A DNA stretch of 64,000 nt from a virus: positions 31,948-95,947 of the IMG/VR virus record IMGVR_UViG_3300037247_000847. The stretch is one strand, 5' to 3'. The position numbers and the translations under genes are program-made. Below the pieces are notes generated by a model, which worked only from the letters and a program-made list of their open reading frames with translations, was not told the DNA's origin and searched no databases. Positions 16,113-25,342 of the stretch are shown piece by piece; position 1 is the stretch's first letter; every line of letters starts with the position of its first letter.

Positions 16113-16981
16113 AAGCGGTCTTTGTAACGACATTTCCTAATGACGTAGCCAATGTGATTGCAGCTTGGGATTGCTGGAATGAGGTTAAATCCGAGCGGAT
16201 TATTTTTGACTTCCGTCAAGTTATCGACGACGCAGATATTTTGCGCCGTGCGGAGGCAGCTTCACCGGACGTAATTTTTTATGTTGGTGGTTGTGGTGGA
16301 CCAATGCACTTACCCACCATTGCGACGCTCCAAGCATTGAAGGAAATGGCCCCTTCTATTAATTTGATTTTTGACGGTATCGAGGATGCATGGTATGAAA
16401 TGATTGCGAAATACAAGCAGCATGAATGCTTCAATTTGCAGGTTACTATTGACGGGTGTCCCGACGCTCCTGTTGATTTGGTCACCACTGCTCCGGTTGA
16501 TACGAGGTTGTTTGCGGGGGAAGATCCACCCAAGGATATCCCCTGCGGGATTTCGGGAAACATTGGCCGTGGTGATAAGAGGTCGAAAATCATCAATCCG
16601 TTGATATGGGAAGGTCTAGTAGAAATGAGGAGGAGGGATGTGGTTGGGGATGGGTTCCCGGAGCACGTTGCCTTTATGCGAAGATGCCAAATGATCATTA
16701 ACACGTCTTTTACAGGTTCAGGCAACAAACATCATGTAAAGCAGCGTGTGTTCGAAACCGGGTTTGCTGGAGCTGCCTTACTTGAATGTGAAGCAGCCCC
16801 AACACATTTCTGGATACCACAGTCATATTTCTTTAGGTACAAAAATACTTTACACGCAAGTCAGATTATTAAGACACTCGACGCGAGGGAGATTGCGGAA
16901 AAGGGTCAAATGTTGCAACAATATGTTAGGGCTCATTATATGCCAGAGCAAGTATATGGTGCAATGTTGGATCGATTATGA
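16109..16981 (+). CDS. Tandem glycosyltransferase-like paralogue 2
   Basis: The 290-residue second paralogue shares DVIFYVGGCGGPMHLP, the cysteine-bearing ECFNLQVTIDG segment, TGSGNKHHVKQRVFETGFAGAALLE and the terminal YGAMLDRL with its neighbours. Matching blocks are in the same order as in copy 1, so the pair arose by duplication, but the proteins have diverged well beyond half their residues. The GT-B-like C-terminal lobe suggests nucleotide-sugar binding. Translationally coupled on both sides. Confidence 0.6.
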   Translation: MKAVFVTTFPNDVANVIAAWDCWNEVKSERIIFDFRQVIDDADILRRAEAASPDVIFYVGGCGGPMHLPTIATLQALKEMAPSINLIFDGIEDAWYEMIAKYKQHECFNLQVTIDGCPDAPVDLVTTAPVDTRLFAGEDPPKDIPCGISGNIGRGDKRSKIINPLIWEGLVEMRRRDVVGDGFPEHVAFMRRCQMIINTSFTGSGNKHHVKQRVFETGFAGAALLECEAAPTHFWIPQSYFFRYKNTLHASQIIKTLDAREIAEKGQMLQQYVRAHYMPEQVYGAMLDRL

Positions 16982-18006
16982 GGGCATTATTCGTTACCAG
17001 CTCGACGTCCGATGTAGATAGTCTCGTTCGTGCCTGGGATTGCTGGCAGCCTGACAAATCTATCCGCGTGATGTTTCCCCACATGGGGGAGCCTAGAGAC
17101 GAGAAAATTCTGGCTATAGCTAGGGAAATGCGACCGGATATTATTTTCTACATTGGAGCCAATGAAGGTTCAGGTATTCCTTCGATGGAAACGTTTTTGA
17201 GACTTCGGGAAATGGCTCCGTCGATCAACCTTTGTTGCGATGCTGGGGATACGCCGTGGTACGAACCTTTGAAGCGTTACAAAAAAGCGGGGTGTTTCAA
17301 TCTGCAAGTTGCGCTTGATGGCTATCTTAATGCTCCGGTCGATCTTGTGACCATAACCCCGGTCGATCCTGCACCGTACATTCAGCCTGTCGCGTGGAAA
17401 CGCTTCATCCGGTGTGGGTTTTCGGGAGGGGTATCTTCCAAGGAAAGGCTTGCTGTTTTCAAAGTAAGCTTTGCAAGCCGGATGCCACCAAAGATCGTTA
17501 AGAAGCGCCCTCGCAATGCGTTGCCTGCTTGGAAGCCACTGTATAAGAAACATCCCGACATGCCACCTCCAGTGCCAACCACACAGCGGGACAAGATCGT
17601 TTGGGGTCTTGAGAACATGAAAGACATTATCACTGTGCGGCGGCGAACATCCAAGGCCCCTTATTCCGATCACGTCGCATTTATGCAGTCGTGTCATATA
17701 ATCATAAATACGTCAACCAGTGGAACGGGAGACACACATCAAATTAAGGGGCGTGTTCTCGAAGCTGGATGGGCTAAATGCGCGCTACTTGAATCAGTAG
17801 GCTCGCCAATAGCCGAGTGGCTACCAGAAGAAAGTTATTTCATTTACCGTGATGCTGATCATGCGAAGGACCTGATCAAAAGTCTAACAGTTGAGCAAGT
17901 CACAAAATCAGCGCTCGTACTAAATGAATATGTGGAGAATCATTATCACCCTCGTCAGATTTACGGCGAGATTTTGGAGCGAGCTGGTGTGGATTATTCC
18001 GTCTAG
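16978..18006 (+). CDS. Tandem glycosyltransferase-like paralogue 3, with internal insertion
   Basis: The 342-residue third paralogue keeps the shared blocks (DIIFYIGANEGSGIPS, GCFNLQVALDG, SGTGDTHQIKGRVLEAGWAKCALLE). It carries an extra basic, proline-rich segment of about 50 residues around positions 150-205 (PPKIVKKRPRNALPAW...) that the other two lack. This may change acceptor choice or reflect an insertion. The gene overlaps the following transferase by 20 bases. Confidence 0.6.
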   Translation: MRALFVTSSTSDVDSLVRAWDCWQPDKSIRVMFPHMGEPRDEKILAIAREMRPDIIFYIGANEGSGIPSMETFLRLREMAPSINLCCDAGDTPWYEPLKRYKKAGCFNLQVALDGYLNAPVDLVTITPVDPAPYIQPVAWKRFIRCGFSGGVSSKERLAVFKVSFASRMPPKIVKKRPRNALPAWKPLYKKHPDMPPPVPTTQRDKIVWGLENMKDIITVRRRTSKAPYSDHVAFMQSCHIIINTSTSGTGDTHQIKGRVLEAGWAKCALLESVGSPIAEWLPEESYFIYRDADHAKDLIKSLTVEQVTKSALVLNEYVENHYHPRQIYGEILERAGVDYSV

Positions 18007-18571
18007 GGGGCGACCTCAAAATATTAATCGTTTGGCTGAAGCTTTTCGGGACACTGGAGTAACAACGCCCGTTCGGTTACGGCTCGATGATGATGATCCG
18101 TGCGGATATGTTTGTCCAGCTCACTGGGAAGTAGTTACTGGGCCGCGAGCACCTTTAAGCCAATACTACAACGAAGTGTTTGATCGCAGCCTCGATTGGT
18201 ACGGGCTCTTTGCCGACGATGTAGTACCAGAAACGCCGTACTGGGATATACTTCTAATCGAAGCTGCCGGTTCCGATGGTGTAGCTTATGGTAATGATGG
18301 GATTGGTACTAGGCCAACACACTTTGTGGTCGGTGGGCAGCTTGCCCGCGAGATTGGCTGGCTGGCGCTGCCTGGCTTATCACGTATCTACATCGACACG
18401 GTTTGGCACGATATCGCGACCAAGCGCAACGTGTTGCGGTTTCTTCCTGATGTTCGGATTCCGCATCTGCATTTTTCTAACCGGCTGGCGTTGTTCGACC
18501 GAACGTATCGCAAGTCTACTAAGGACCAGGACCGCGCTCTCTATCAGGCGTGGCGCAATCGAGAAGGATGA
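17987..18571 (+). CDS. GT-A glycosyltransferase-like protein
   Basis: GTG at 17987 is chosen because TGGAG lies about eight bases upstream and the protein then opens VWIIPSRGRPQNINRL, a usual start for small GT-A-type proteins. A DDDDP cluster (the nucleotide-sugar or metal-binding aspartates) follows near residue 34, then GLFADDVVPET and VGGQLAREIGWLALP. At 194 residues it is compact. It is the last gene of the cargo block and is coupled by ATGA to the next structural-region gene. Confidence 0.6.
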   Translation: MWIIPSRGRPQNINRLAEAFRDTGVTTPVRLRLDDDDPCGYVCPAHWEVVTGPRAPLSQYYNEVFDRSLDWYGLFADDVVPETPYWDILLIEAAGSDGVAYGNDGIGTRPTHFVVGGQLAREIGWLALPGLSRIYIDTVWHDIATKRNVLRFLPDVRIPHLHFSNRLALFDRTYRKSTKDQDRALYQAWRNREG

Positions 18572-19101
18572 GTATCATGAGACAGGCGAAACGGGTGTTA
18601 AAGCCGCAGGTCATAAATGTGTTTGATAATGCGGTTGTGCAGGTAAAATGTATACCTAGTGAGGACGAAATCGACGTTGCGACCCTCTTGGGTCATTCAT
18701 TAGCACGATTCGAGTTTATTATTGGTACGTCGTTCGATCTACAATTTCTTTCTATGGACGGATCACAGTTGCTAGGTATCCGTCGTTATATTGTTAATGA
18801 GGTGACGGACAGAATAGCTGTCAATGATGTTAATCACTACCAAACATTGTCAAAGACAGTTTTTGATCGGAAGTGTGAACCTATTGGAGATTGGTTCTTT
18901 TTCCATGAGGAGGGTAATCAACTACAAAAAAATCTTGTAGGTGATAAACCTAATAATAAGACTAAAGACTTTCGTAATATGAGTGTAGCCGATCTCCAGG
19001 GTACTATGAAGGGATTGAGAGGGAGTGGATTTAAAGTAGGTACTAAACACGGCGCAATGGTTAAAGCTATTCGTAAGCACCTATCGACTGTCCAGGAGTA
19101 G
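18568..19101 (+). CDS. Hypothetical protein preceding the tail genes
   Basis: ATG at 18568 is preferred over the frame opening at 18550 because GAGAAGG precedes it and it forms an ATGA overlap with the upstream stop. The 177-residue product is not recognised. It begins with a basic stretch, has a mixed middle (ARFEFIIGTSFDLQFLS), and ends with a lysine-rich region containing VADLQGTMKGLRGSGFKVGTKH. Codon use returns to the A+T-rich backbone style, so it probably belongs to the structural module. Confidence 0.6.
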   Translation: MSIMRQAKRVLKPQVINVFDNAVVQVKCIPSEDEIDVATLLGHSLARFEFIIGTSFDLQFLSMDGSQLLGIRRYIVNEVTDRIAVNDVNHYQTLSKTVFDRKCEPIGDWFFFHEEGNQLQKNLVGDKPNNKTKDFRNMSVADLQGTMKGLRGSGFKVGTKHGAMVKAIRKHLSTVQE

Positions 19102-19106
19102 TATCA

Positions 19107-19727
19107 ATGACTTCTGATATTGATGTAGTTAATGTGGCTCTTCGACGTGTTAGTGCAAGCCGAATTACTTCATTTACGGAAGATTCAGCGTCAGCTACCG
19201 TAGCTAATGATCTTTATGATGAGGTCTTAGACGATCTTCTTCGTCAGCACGCTTGGAACTTTGCTACGAAGAGAGCAAAACTAGCCCAACTATCGGAAAC
19301 TCCTACCTTTGAGTTCGATCATGCTTATACGATGCCACCAGACTGGATTAGAACAATATCAGTACACCCGAATTCAGCAGGTGCTGGTACTATGTTTTAT
19401 CGAGAAGAGCAACTTGATGATAAACGGGTGATACTTACGAGTGCTGATGAAGTATATTTACGCTATATAGTCAGGGTTACAGATCCCAACTTGTGGCCAC
19501 CAGACTTTAGAAATGCATTTAGTATGACTTTATCTCGCGACTTTGCAATACCGCTTGGCAATTCTAACACTATGCATGCTAGTTTTGACAGACTTAGTAG
19601 GAGTGCTCTAGCTAGAGCACGCTCTACTGATGCGATGGGATCTTCACCAGAGAGACGACCACGTGGCTCTTGGGTGACGCGGAGGGGTGGTCCCTCGAGA
19701 CCAATTGTTGGTAATACAACTACGTAG
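19107..19727 (+). CDS. Tail tubular protein A, T7 gp11-like
   Basis: The 206-residue protein shows the hallmarks of the T7 gp11 adaptor family: VNVALRRVSASRITSF, then LYDEVLDDLLRQHAWNFATKRAKL, a PPDWIR turn and LRYIVRVTDPNLWPPDFRNAF. The family forms the ring between portal and tail nozzle. The basic C-terminus (RRPRGSWVTRRGG) is in keeping with it. The length is close to T7 gp11 (196). The nozzle gene follows after 26 bases. Confidence 0.9.
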   Translation: MTSDIDVVNVALRRVSASRITSFTEDSASATVANDLYDEVLDDLLRQHAWNFATKRAKLAQLSETPTFEFDHAYTMPPDWIRTISVHPNSAGAGTMFYREEQLDDKRVILTSADEVYLRYIVRVTDPNLWPPDFRNAFSMTLSRDFAIPLGNSNTMHASFDRLSRSALARARSTDAMGSSPERRPRGSWVTRRGGPSRPIVGNTTT

Positions 19728-19753
19728 GTATGGGTATTTAGAAGGATCGTAAT

Positions 19754-22700
19754 ATGACGAAAATAGATCCCCTCCAAGCCTCATTTAATGCTGGGGAACT
19801 GAGCCCACGTCTGCATGCTAGAACAGATTTTGTCAAATACCCATCTGGATTAGAAGAGTGTCAAAATCTTATTCCTCTACCTGAAGGTGGTTTAACCCGT
19901 AGGCCAGGCACACGATTTGTTGCTGAAGTAGCAGACTCTGCCGTAAAAGGTCGACTGTTCGGTTTTGAGGCAACTGCAGAGCAACATCACGTATTAGAGT
20001 TAGGTGAGAACAAAATACGGTTTTATTTTCGTCAGGGTCAACAGGTTGTCTTAGATACCGATGCAGTGATTACTAACGGACTGTTTCCGTCAGATATATC
20101 TGATTGGGATGATCGCTCGACTGGTGGTGCTGGTAATCAGATAAGTCACGATGCTACGAACGATCGTCTGACATTGGAGACTAGTGGTGTAGCAGCAGAT
20201 GATATAGGCTGGGCGGAGCAGGATGTTACTACTACAGATACTGACCAAGAACATGTTATAAAATTTGAGGTAATTGGTGATCCAGGTGATAAGATTGAGT
20301 TTCAAGTTGGAACTACTTCAACTGGGTCAGAGACACTTGGTCCTGTAGAGAAATTGGTGGGATTCCATTGTGTTGCCTTTACTCCTACAACGTCACCGTT
20401 CTACATTCAATTCCGTAATCTCGGTAGTAATGCTGATAAAGACATTCAAATTGATAACGTGTCTATCATTGATAATTCAGCATTAGAAATAGACTCCCCT
20501 TATGTAGAGTTGCAACTTTTTCAGATAATGGGTGCACAGTCCAATGATGTTAAATATCTTTTCCGTTCTGGTGTAGCACCTTATAAATTAGAGCGACGTG
20601 AGCTTGCCTCCTGGTCTCTGATTAGGGTTGCTTGGCAGGATGGTCCATATATTACGCAAAATACTACAGCAACTACCCTAACTCCAGCAGCTACTAGTGG
20701 AGTTGCAGTTACGATAACAGCTTCCTCTATTGTAGGTATTAATGATGGCCTAGGTTTTTTATCAACAGATGTAGGTCGACTCGTACGAATTGATAACGGT
20801 GCATTTTGGGGATGGGGTATAATTGTTACTTTCACAAGCACCACAAGCGTTGATATTCATGTAAAGAAAGACTTTGCAGATACTATCGCAACTGTTGATT
20901 GGAGATTAGGCGCGTGGTCAGATACTACTGGGTGGCCAAAGACAGGTGGATTTTTTGAGCAGCGTTTATATGTAGCAAGTACTGATGATCAATCACAAAC
21001 CTTATGGGGCTCTCAAACTGGAGACTTTGAAAATTTCAAACCAGATGATGATACTGGTACAATAGAAGCTGATGACGCTCTTAACTTTACCCTCTCAGCT
21101 GATAGTGTCAATGAGATTCGCTGGATGTCAGCTGGAGAAGACACTCTAGCTATCGGTACTACAGGTGGGGAATGGGTACCATCAGCAAGTGGTATTGTTA
21201 TAACACCTTTGGATATTACTATTCGTCGACAGACTACACATGGATCAGCTTTGATTGCTCCACTTAGAATTGATCACGTAGTCTTGTTCGTACAAAGGGC
21301 CAGGCGCAAAATTCGTGAGTTCGTATTCAACTTTGAGATCGATAGTTTTCTAGCACCTGATCTTACTAGGTTAGCTCAGCATATTACTGCTCCTAGTATA
21401 AATGAAATGGCTTTCCAGCAAGAGCCAGATAGTCTAGTATGGATAATACGCTCAGACGGAGTAATGGCATCTCTAACTTTTAGAAGAGATGAAGACGTTG
21501 TTGGTTGGGCGAGGCATGTTATAGGTGGTTCGGGATCCACAGGTGCGGAAGGGAGTTTTGAGATTACTGGAGGCTCGGTGGGCGCAAGTAATCAGATAAC
21601 ATCCATCACGGTTGCAGGGGAAGAAATTCTTGCCGCGCCAGCCACTTGGGCGGAGAGCAACGAAGTCACCGCCGAATGGATCAAGACCATTGTTGGTACG
21701 TTCATCAAGTTACCACCGGGGCCTGACGTTAATTCCTTCAATCCGGTCGAGAACAATTTTCAATCGGGCATGGCCTTCTCCTCTGATGGCACGAAGATGT
21801 ACCTTAACGTGGGGGCCAATAACGAAATCAGTCAGTATTCTCTTTCCACCCCCAGGGACATAACAACGGCAACTCTTGATGCCGAGACCTTTGATTACAG
21901 CACCGGCGTAGCGTGGGAATCGGAAACCCTCGCCGGTGGTGATGGTACGTCACAATTCGGGTTTGGTGATCCAATCGGCATCACGTTTTCTCCAGATGGC
22001 CAAACGCTTTGGTTCTGTGACAATACATACAAAACCATATACAAAGTCGCGCTGGCTACCGCCTGGGATATATCAACCGGGACGCATACCTACGGGCAAA
22101 GGTGGCGTGTTCCTAGCGGTCGCCGGCCGCAGAGTGTGGATTTCAATAACGATGGCACCAAGATATATGTCTTTGATGACAACACCGTAATTCGCGAATA
22201 CAATCTTTCCTCCGCGTATAATATCCAAGGTGGCGCTTACGGCGGTGTTGAATTTGATCCGGAGGATCAAGTTACTATTGCTGGGGAGGTGAGTTCGGTT
22301 TTCCATCCTAATGGATATCAATTCTTTGTTCTCGGCGTTAATGACGGAACAATCTATCAATACTCTATGCGAACGCAGTGGGATTTATCCACGGCAATTT
22401 ACGATGTTAGAACTTTTGTTCCCGGCAGCGTCCAGCCCCAACCAAAGGTGATGGCCATCAGCCCCGATGGTGGAATAATTTATGTGGCTAGCATTAATAA
22501 CAGTGCTATTGTTACCCAGTATTCATTCATCACAGCACTCTACGTCGTGAACGTGATTGGTAGCACGGTGACTATATCTACGGTCAGTGGTTTCACAGGT
22601 GCAGGTTCGGAAGTCGTGATTATAACGACTGGAGATATGACGGTTGATAGTAGTTCTTTTTCCTTGGTCTCGACTGGTATCTCGCTGTCGAACTCGGTCA

Positions 22701-23377
22701 TAACTATCTCTGGTAACGATGATCCAGGCCAGGTGCAAAACTCGGAAGATCGTAATGAGGTTTGGATTTTGATCGAGAGAACCATAAATGGTGAAACCAA
22801 GCGGTACGTGGAGTTTTTTGAGGGTTATTATGATAATCTTCTACACGACCAAGAGGATGCCTACTATGCAGACTCTATCATTACTTACGATGGGTTATCA
22901 ACCAATATTATTACTGGTCTTAATCATCTTGAGGGTGAGACCGTAAAAGTTTGGGGTGATGGAGCTATTTTACCAGATGTAGTAGTATCTAATGGACAGG
23001 TAACTCTATCAACTGCTGTAAAGGTTGCACAAATTGGATTGGCATATACACATCGTCTTAAAACTTTGAAAGTAGAAGGTGGGAATCCTGCTGGAACTGC
23101 TATGGGTAAGAAAAAGCGTATTAATAGTATAACTTTCGTCCTACAGAATAGTCATACTCTTACCTTTGGTCCTGACGACAATAATCTCTTCGAGACAGAT
23201 TTCAGACTGGTTAGTGATCCTATGGACGCTGGGGTACCTTTGTTTACTGGTGAACAATTTAGGGGATTTGATGGTGGTCTGGCTACTGATACACGGATTA
23301 TTGTGGAATCAGACGATCCAGCACCTTTCACACTTCTTGCAATGATACCGGAAATAAAAGTTAATCCTTCTAAATAG
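19754..23377 (+). CDS. Tail tubular protein B / nozzle with inserted beta-propeller-like repeats, T7 gp12-like
   Basis: The 1207-residue protein opens LQASFNAGELSPRLHARTD...GLTRRPGTRFV, the characteristic start of the T7 gp12 tail-nozzle family (794 residues in T7). The extra length lies mainly at about residues 600-990, where at least five repeats of the form FSxDGTKMYxxxxxxxxIxQYxL resemble beta-propeller blades. The C-terminal part (VKVAQIGLAYTHRLKTLKVEGG, then FRGFDGG) is again family-like. The insertion is richer in G+C and uses different codons, suggesting separate acquisition, perhaps for receptor binding. Confidence 0.85.
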   Translation: MTKIDPLQASFNAGELSPRLHARTDFVKYPSGLEECQNLIPLPEGGLTRRPGTRFVAEVADSAVKGRLFGFEATAEQHHVLELGENKIRFYFRQGQQVVLDTDAVITNGLFPSDISDWDDRSTGGAGNQISHDATNDRLTLETSGVAADDIGWAEQDVTTTDTDQEHVIKFEVIGDPGDKIEFQVGTTSTGSETLGPVEKLVGFHCVAFTPTTSPFYIQFRNLGSNADKDIQIDNVSIIDNSALEIDSPYVELQLFQIMGAQSNDVKYLFRSGVAPYKLERRELASWSLIRVAWQDGPYITQNTTATTLTPAATSGVAVTITASSIVGINDGLGFLSTDVGRLVRIDNGAFWGWGIIVTFTSTTSVDIHVKKDFADTIATVDWRLGAWSDTTGWPKTGGFFEQRLYVASTDDQSQTLWGSQTGDFENFKPDDDTGTIEADDALNFTLSADSVNEIRWMSAGEDTLAIGTTGGEWVPSASGIVITPLDITIRRQTTHGSALIAPLRIDHVVLFVQRARRKIREFVFNFEIDSFLAPDLTRLAQHITAPSINEMAFQQEPDSLVWIIRSDGVMASLTFRRDEDVVGWARHVIGGSGSTGAEGSFEITGGSVGASNQITSITVAGEEILAAPATWAESNEVTAEWIKTIVGTFIKLPPGPDVNSFNPVENNFQSGMAFSSDGTKMYLNVGANNEISQYSLSTPRDITTATLDAETFDYSTGVAWESETLAGGDGTSQFGFGDPIGITFSPDGQTLWFCDNTYKTIYKVALATAWDISTGTHTYGQRWRVPSGRRPQSVDFNNDGTKIYVFDDNTVIREYNLSSAYNIQGGAYGGVEFDPEDQVTIAGEVSSVFHPNGYQFFVLGVNDGTIYQYSMRTQWDLSTAIYDVRTFVPGSVQPQPKVMAISPDGGIIYVASINNSAIVTQYSFITALYVVNVIGSTVTISTVSGFTGAGSEVVIITTGDMTVDSSSFSLVSTGISLSNSVITISGNDDPGQVQNSEDRNEVWILIERTINGETKRYVEFFEGYYDNLLHDQEDAYYADSIITYDGLSTNIITGLNHLEGETVKVWGDGAILPDVVVSNGQVTLSTAVKVAQIGLAYTHRLKTLKVEGGNPAGTAMGKKKRINSITFVLQNSHTLTFGPDDNNLFETDFRLVSDPMDAGVPLFTGEQFRGFDGGLATDTRIIVESDDPAPFTLLAMIPEIKVNPSK

Positions 23378-23392
23378 GGTGGAGAAATCTGA

Positions 23393-24742
23393 ATGACCTT
23401 AACAGCAGGAAACCGTGTTCGATATAATGGTGATGACGTCACCATTTCTTTCCCTATTACGTTCGTCTTTTGGAAACCTGATGACCCACAAGCCACACTG
23501 GCCGACGTCGATGGTGTAGAAACGACTTGGATTAGGGGTACACATTATACCATATCAGGTGGCTCAGGATCGTCTGGTACGTTAACGGTTATTACCTTAC
23601 CAACCGATTACACTCCTGCTACGGGTGAAACGCTTACAATCAAATCTGATCTTGCTAATACACAACCTAGTAAATTTCCGTTAGGTGGACCTTTTCCGTC
23701 TGTCGCTGTGGAACTACAGCTTGACCAAATCGTCCGTCAAATACAGCAAATATCCGAGGAGATTAGTCGCTCTATTCAGCTCAAGATTTCTTCTTCAGAG
23801 AGTGATATTTTCATTGATGATCTCTTAGGTAATGCCGCCAAGTTCCTTCGGGTTAAAACCGCCGAAGAAGGGATTGAGCTCGCTGCAGTCGTACCAAGTG
23901 GTTCGATTGGTGTTCCAGTAGCAGTTAATGAGGGTGGCACAGCTGCCACCACCGCAGCGATTGCGTTGACTAATCTAGGGGCGGCTGGGACAGGTATTAC
24001 CAACACCTTTATCAAAAACCAAGTATGGAATAAGGGTGCCGATTTGACTAGTGCCACCCCATTGGTGCTTGGATCGGATGGCAATTTCTGGGATGTAGCT
24101 GGCACGATTGGGTTCTCTCAAATCACATGTACGGCTGGCACTCTGTTCATGTTACAGTTCGACGACGCGCTTATCATGACTGATGGTGCGAATCTCGATT
24201 TAGGTGGGACTAATATTACTACGGCGACCGGGGACCGGGGGTTGTTCTTCGCCATCGCGGCCGATACGGCGATACTGCTTACCTTCAAGCACGAATCGCA
24301 GCGGCGGGTCATTAACAGCCACGCCAAAATCGGAGCTACGGCAGGCTGGGCAGTCAATACCACAGACGATATTGGGTTGCTTGCGACCTGTCCAGCTTCG
24401 CAGACGAATTCTACGCTGGTCGTGCCGGTATCAGGTCTCAAGGTAGGGGATAAGATCACCTCATTCAGTATTGTAGGTCAGATCGAGAGTGGTGGTAATG
24501 CGGTGACTCTCGATGCTAATCTGCGCAAGATGACCGCTGCCACATCAGATGTGACTGATGCTTCGGTGGGTTCAATTACACAGATTTCTGTCACGGCGGA
24601 TGCTATTATAAGCGCCGAAAAAACTGGACTTACAGAAGTTGTGGGGGCTAACGAGACTTTTTACATTTTACTTACTGCCACTACTCTAGGTTCGACTGAT
24701 ATCGCACTGCAAGGTGCTACCATCACGGTTTCCGAGGGATAA
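23393..24742 (+). CDS. Tail fibre or tailspike protein with T7 gp17-like N-terminus
   Basis: The 449-residue product starts TLTAGNRVRYNGDDVTISFPITF and continues DYTPATGETLTIKSDL and VAVELQLDQIVRQIQQISEEISRSI, the virion-attachment region typical of T7 gp17-like fibres. From about residue 175 onward the sequence becomes beta-rich and fibre-like. No catalytic lyase or hydrolase motif is evident, so binding rather than cleavage is the safer call. GGTGGAGA precedes the ATG. The distal part is probably specific to this phage's host. Confidence 0.8.
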   Translation: MTLTAGNRVRYNGDDVTISFPITFVFWKPDDPQATLADVDGVETTWIRGTHYTISGGSGSSGTLTVITLPTDYTPATGETLTIKSDLANTQPSKFPLGGPFPSVAVELQLDQIVRQIQQISEEISRSIQLKISSSESDIFIDDLLGNAAKFLRVKTAEEGIELAAVVPSGSIGVPVAVNEGGTAATTAAIALTNLGAAGTGITNTFIKNQVWNKGADLTSATPLVLGSDGNFWDVAGTIGFSQITCTAGTLFMLQFDDALIMTDGANLDLGGTNITTATGDRGLFFAIAADTAILLTFKHESQRRVINSHAKIGATAGWAVNTTDDIGLLATCPASQTNSTLVVPVSGLKVGDKITSFSIVGQIESGGNAVTLDANLRKMTAATSDVTDASVGSITQISVTADAIISAEKTGLTEVVGANETFYILLTATTLGSTDIALQGATITVSEG

Positions 24743-24796
24743 TGTAGTGATAAATATACGTAAAGTAGTTACATCTTATAGGGGGGTTATATCACT

Positions 24797-25315
24797 ATGT
24801 CGTTAGCAAGTGTAATTTCTGGTGTATCTACGTTAGTTTCTGTTGTAGGATCTATTGTTAAAGGTAATGCAGCAGCTAAACGAGTTAAAGCAGAGGCTGA
24901 AGCAGGAGCTAGACAAAGTGAGGCACAAGCTGCAGCCGATCGTGAGCAGGCCGCGCGTGAAAGAGAGGTAGCAGCGCAACAAGAAGGAGATTTTCGTTCA
25001 AGACAACGTTTTGCTGCTGGTGCTATAAGAGCAGCGGTTGGTGCGCGTGGTGTTATGACTGACGTAGGTTCTATCTTACTAACGGCGGAAGATTTTGCTA
25101 GGCAGTCTGAAATTCAAGCCCTGCGTATTCGTGAGGGTGGTGAAGTTAGATCTTCAAGACTAGAACAACAAGCTGATCTCTTAACTAGCCAGGCTGGCTC
25201 CATACGCTCGTTAGGTAGTTCGAGGGCTTCTGCGGCTCGTACCGCTGGATTTTTTGGGGCTGGAACTAGTCTCCTAAGCGGTGGTTTCCGTACAGCTAGG
25301 ATCTTGCAGGAATAA
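24797..25315 (+). CDS. Internal virion protein, T7 gp14-like
   Basis: This 172-residue protein opens with a hydrophobic segment (ISGVSTLVSVVGSIVKG), then a long alanine- and glutamine-rich helix. It ends with SSRASAARTAGFFGAGTSLLSGG, a glycine-rich hydrophobic tail usual in T7 gp14-type core proteins. Such proteins are ejected into the outer membrane at infection. A GGGGGG run (24781-24786) sits upstream of the start. The two larger core proteins follow, as in T7 (gp14-15-16). Confidence 0.8.
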   Translation: MSLASVISGVSTLVSVVGSIVKGNAAAKRVKAEAEAGARQSEAQAAADREQAAREREVAAQQEGDFRSRQRFAAGAIRAAVGARGVMTDVGSILLTAEDFARQSEIQALRIREGGEVRSSRLEQQADLLTSQAGSIRSLGSSRASAARTAGFFGAGTSLLSGGFRTARILQE

Positions 25316-25342
25316 TAAACTCTAATAGAAGAGGATAATATT

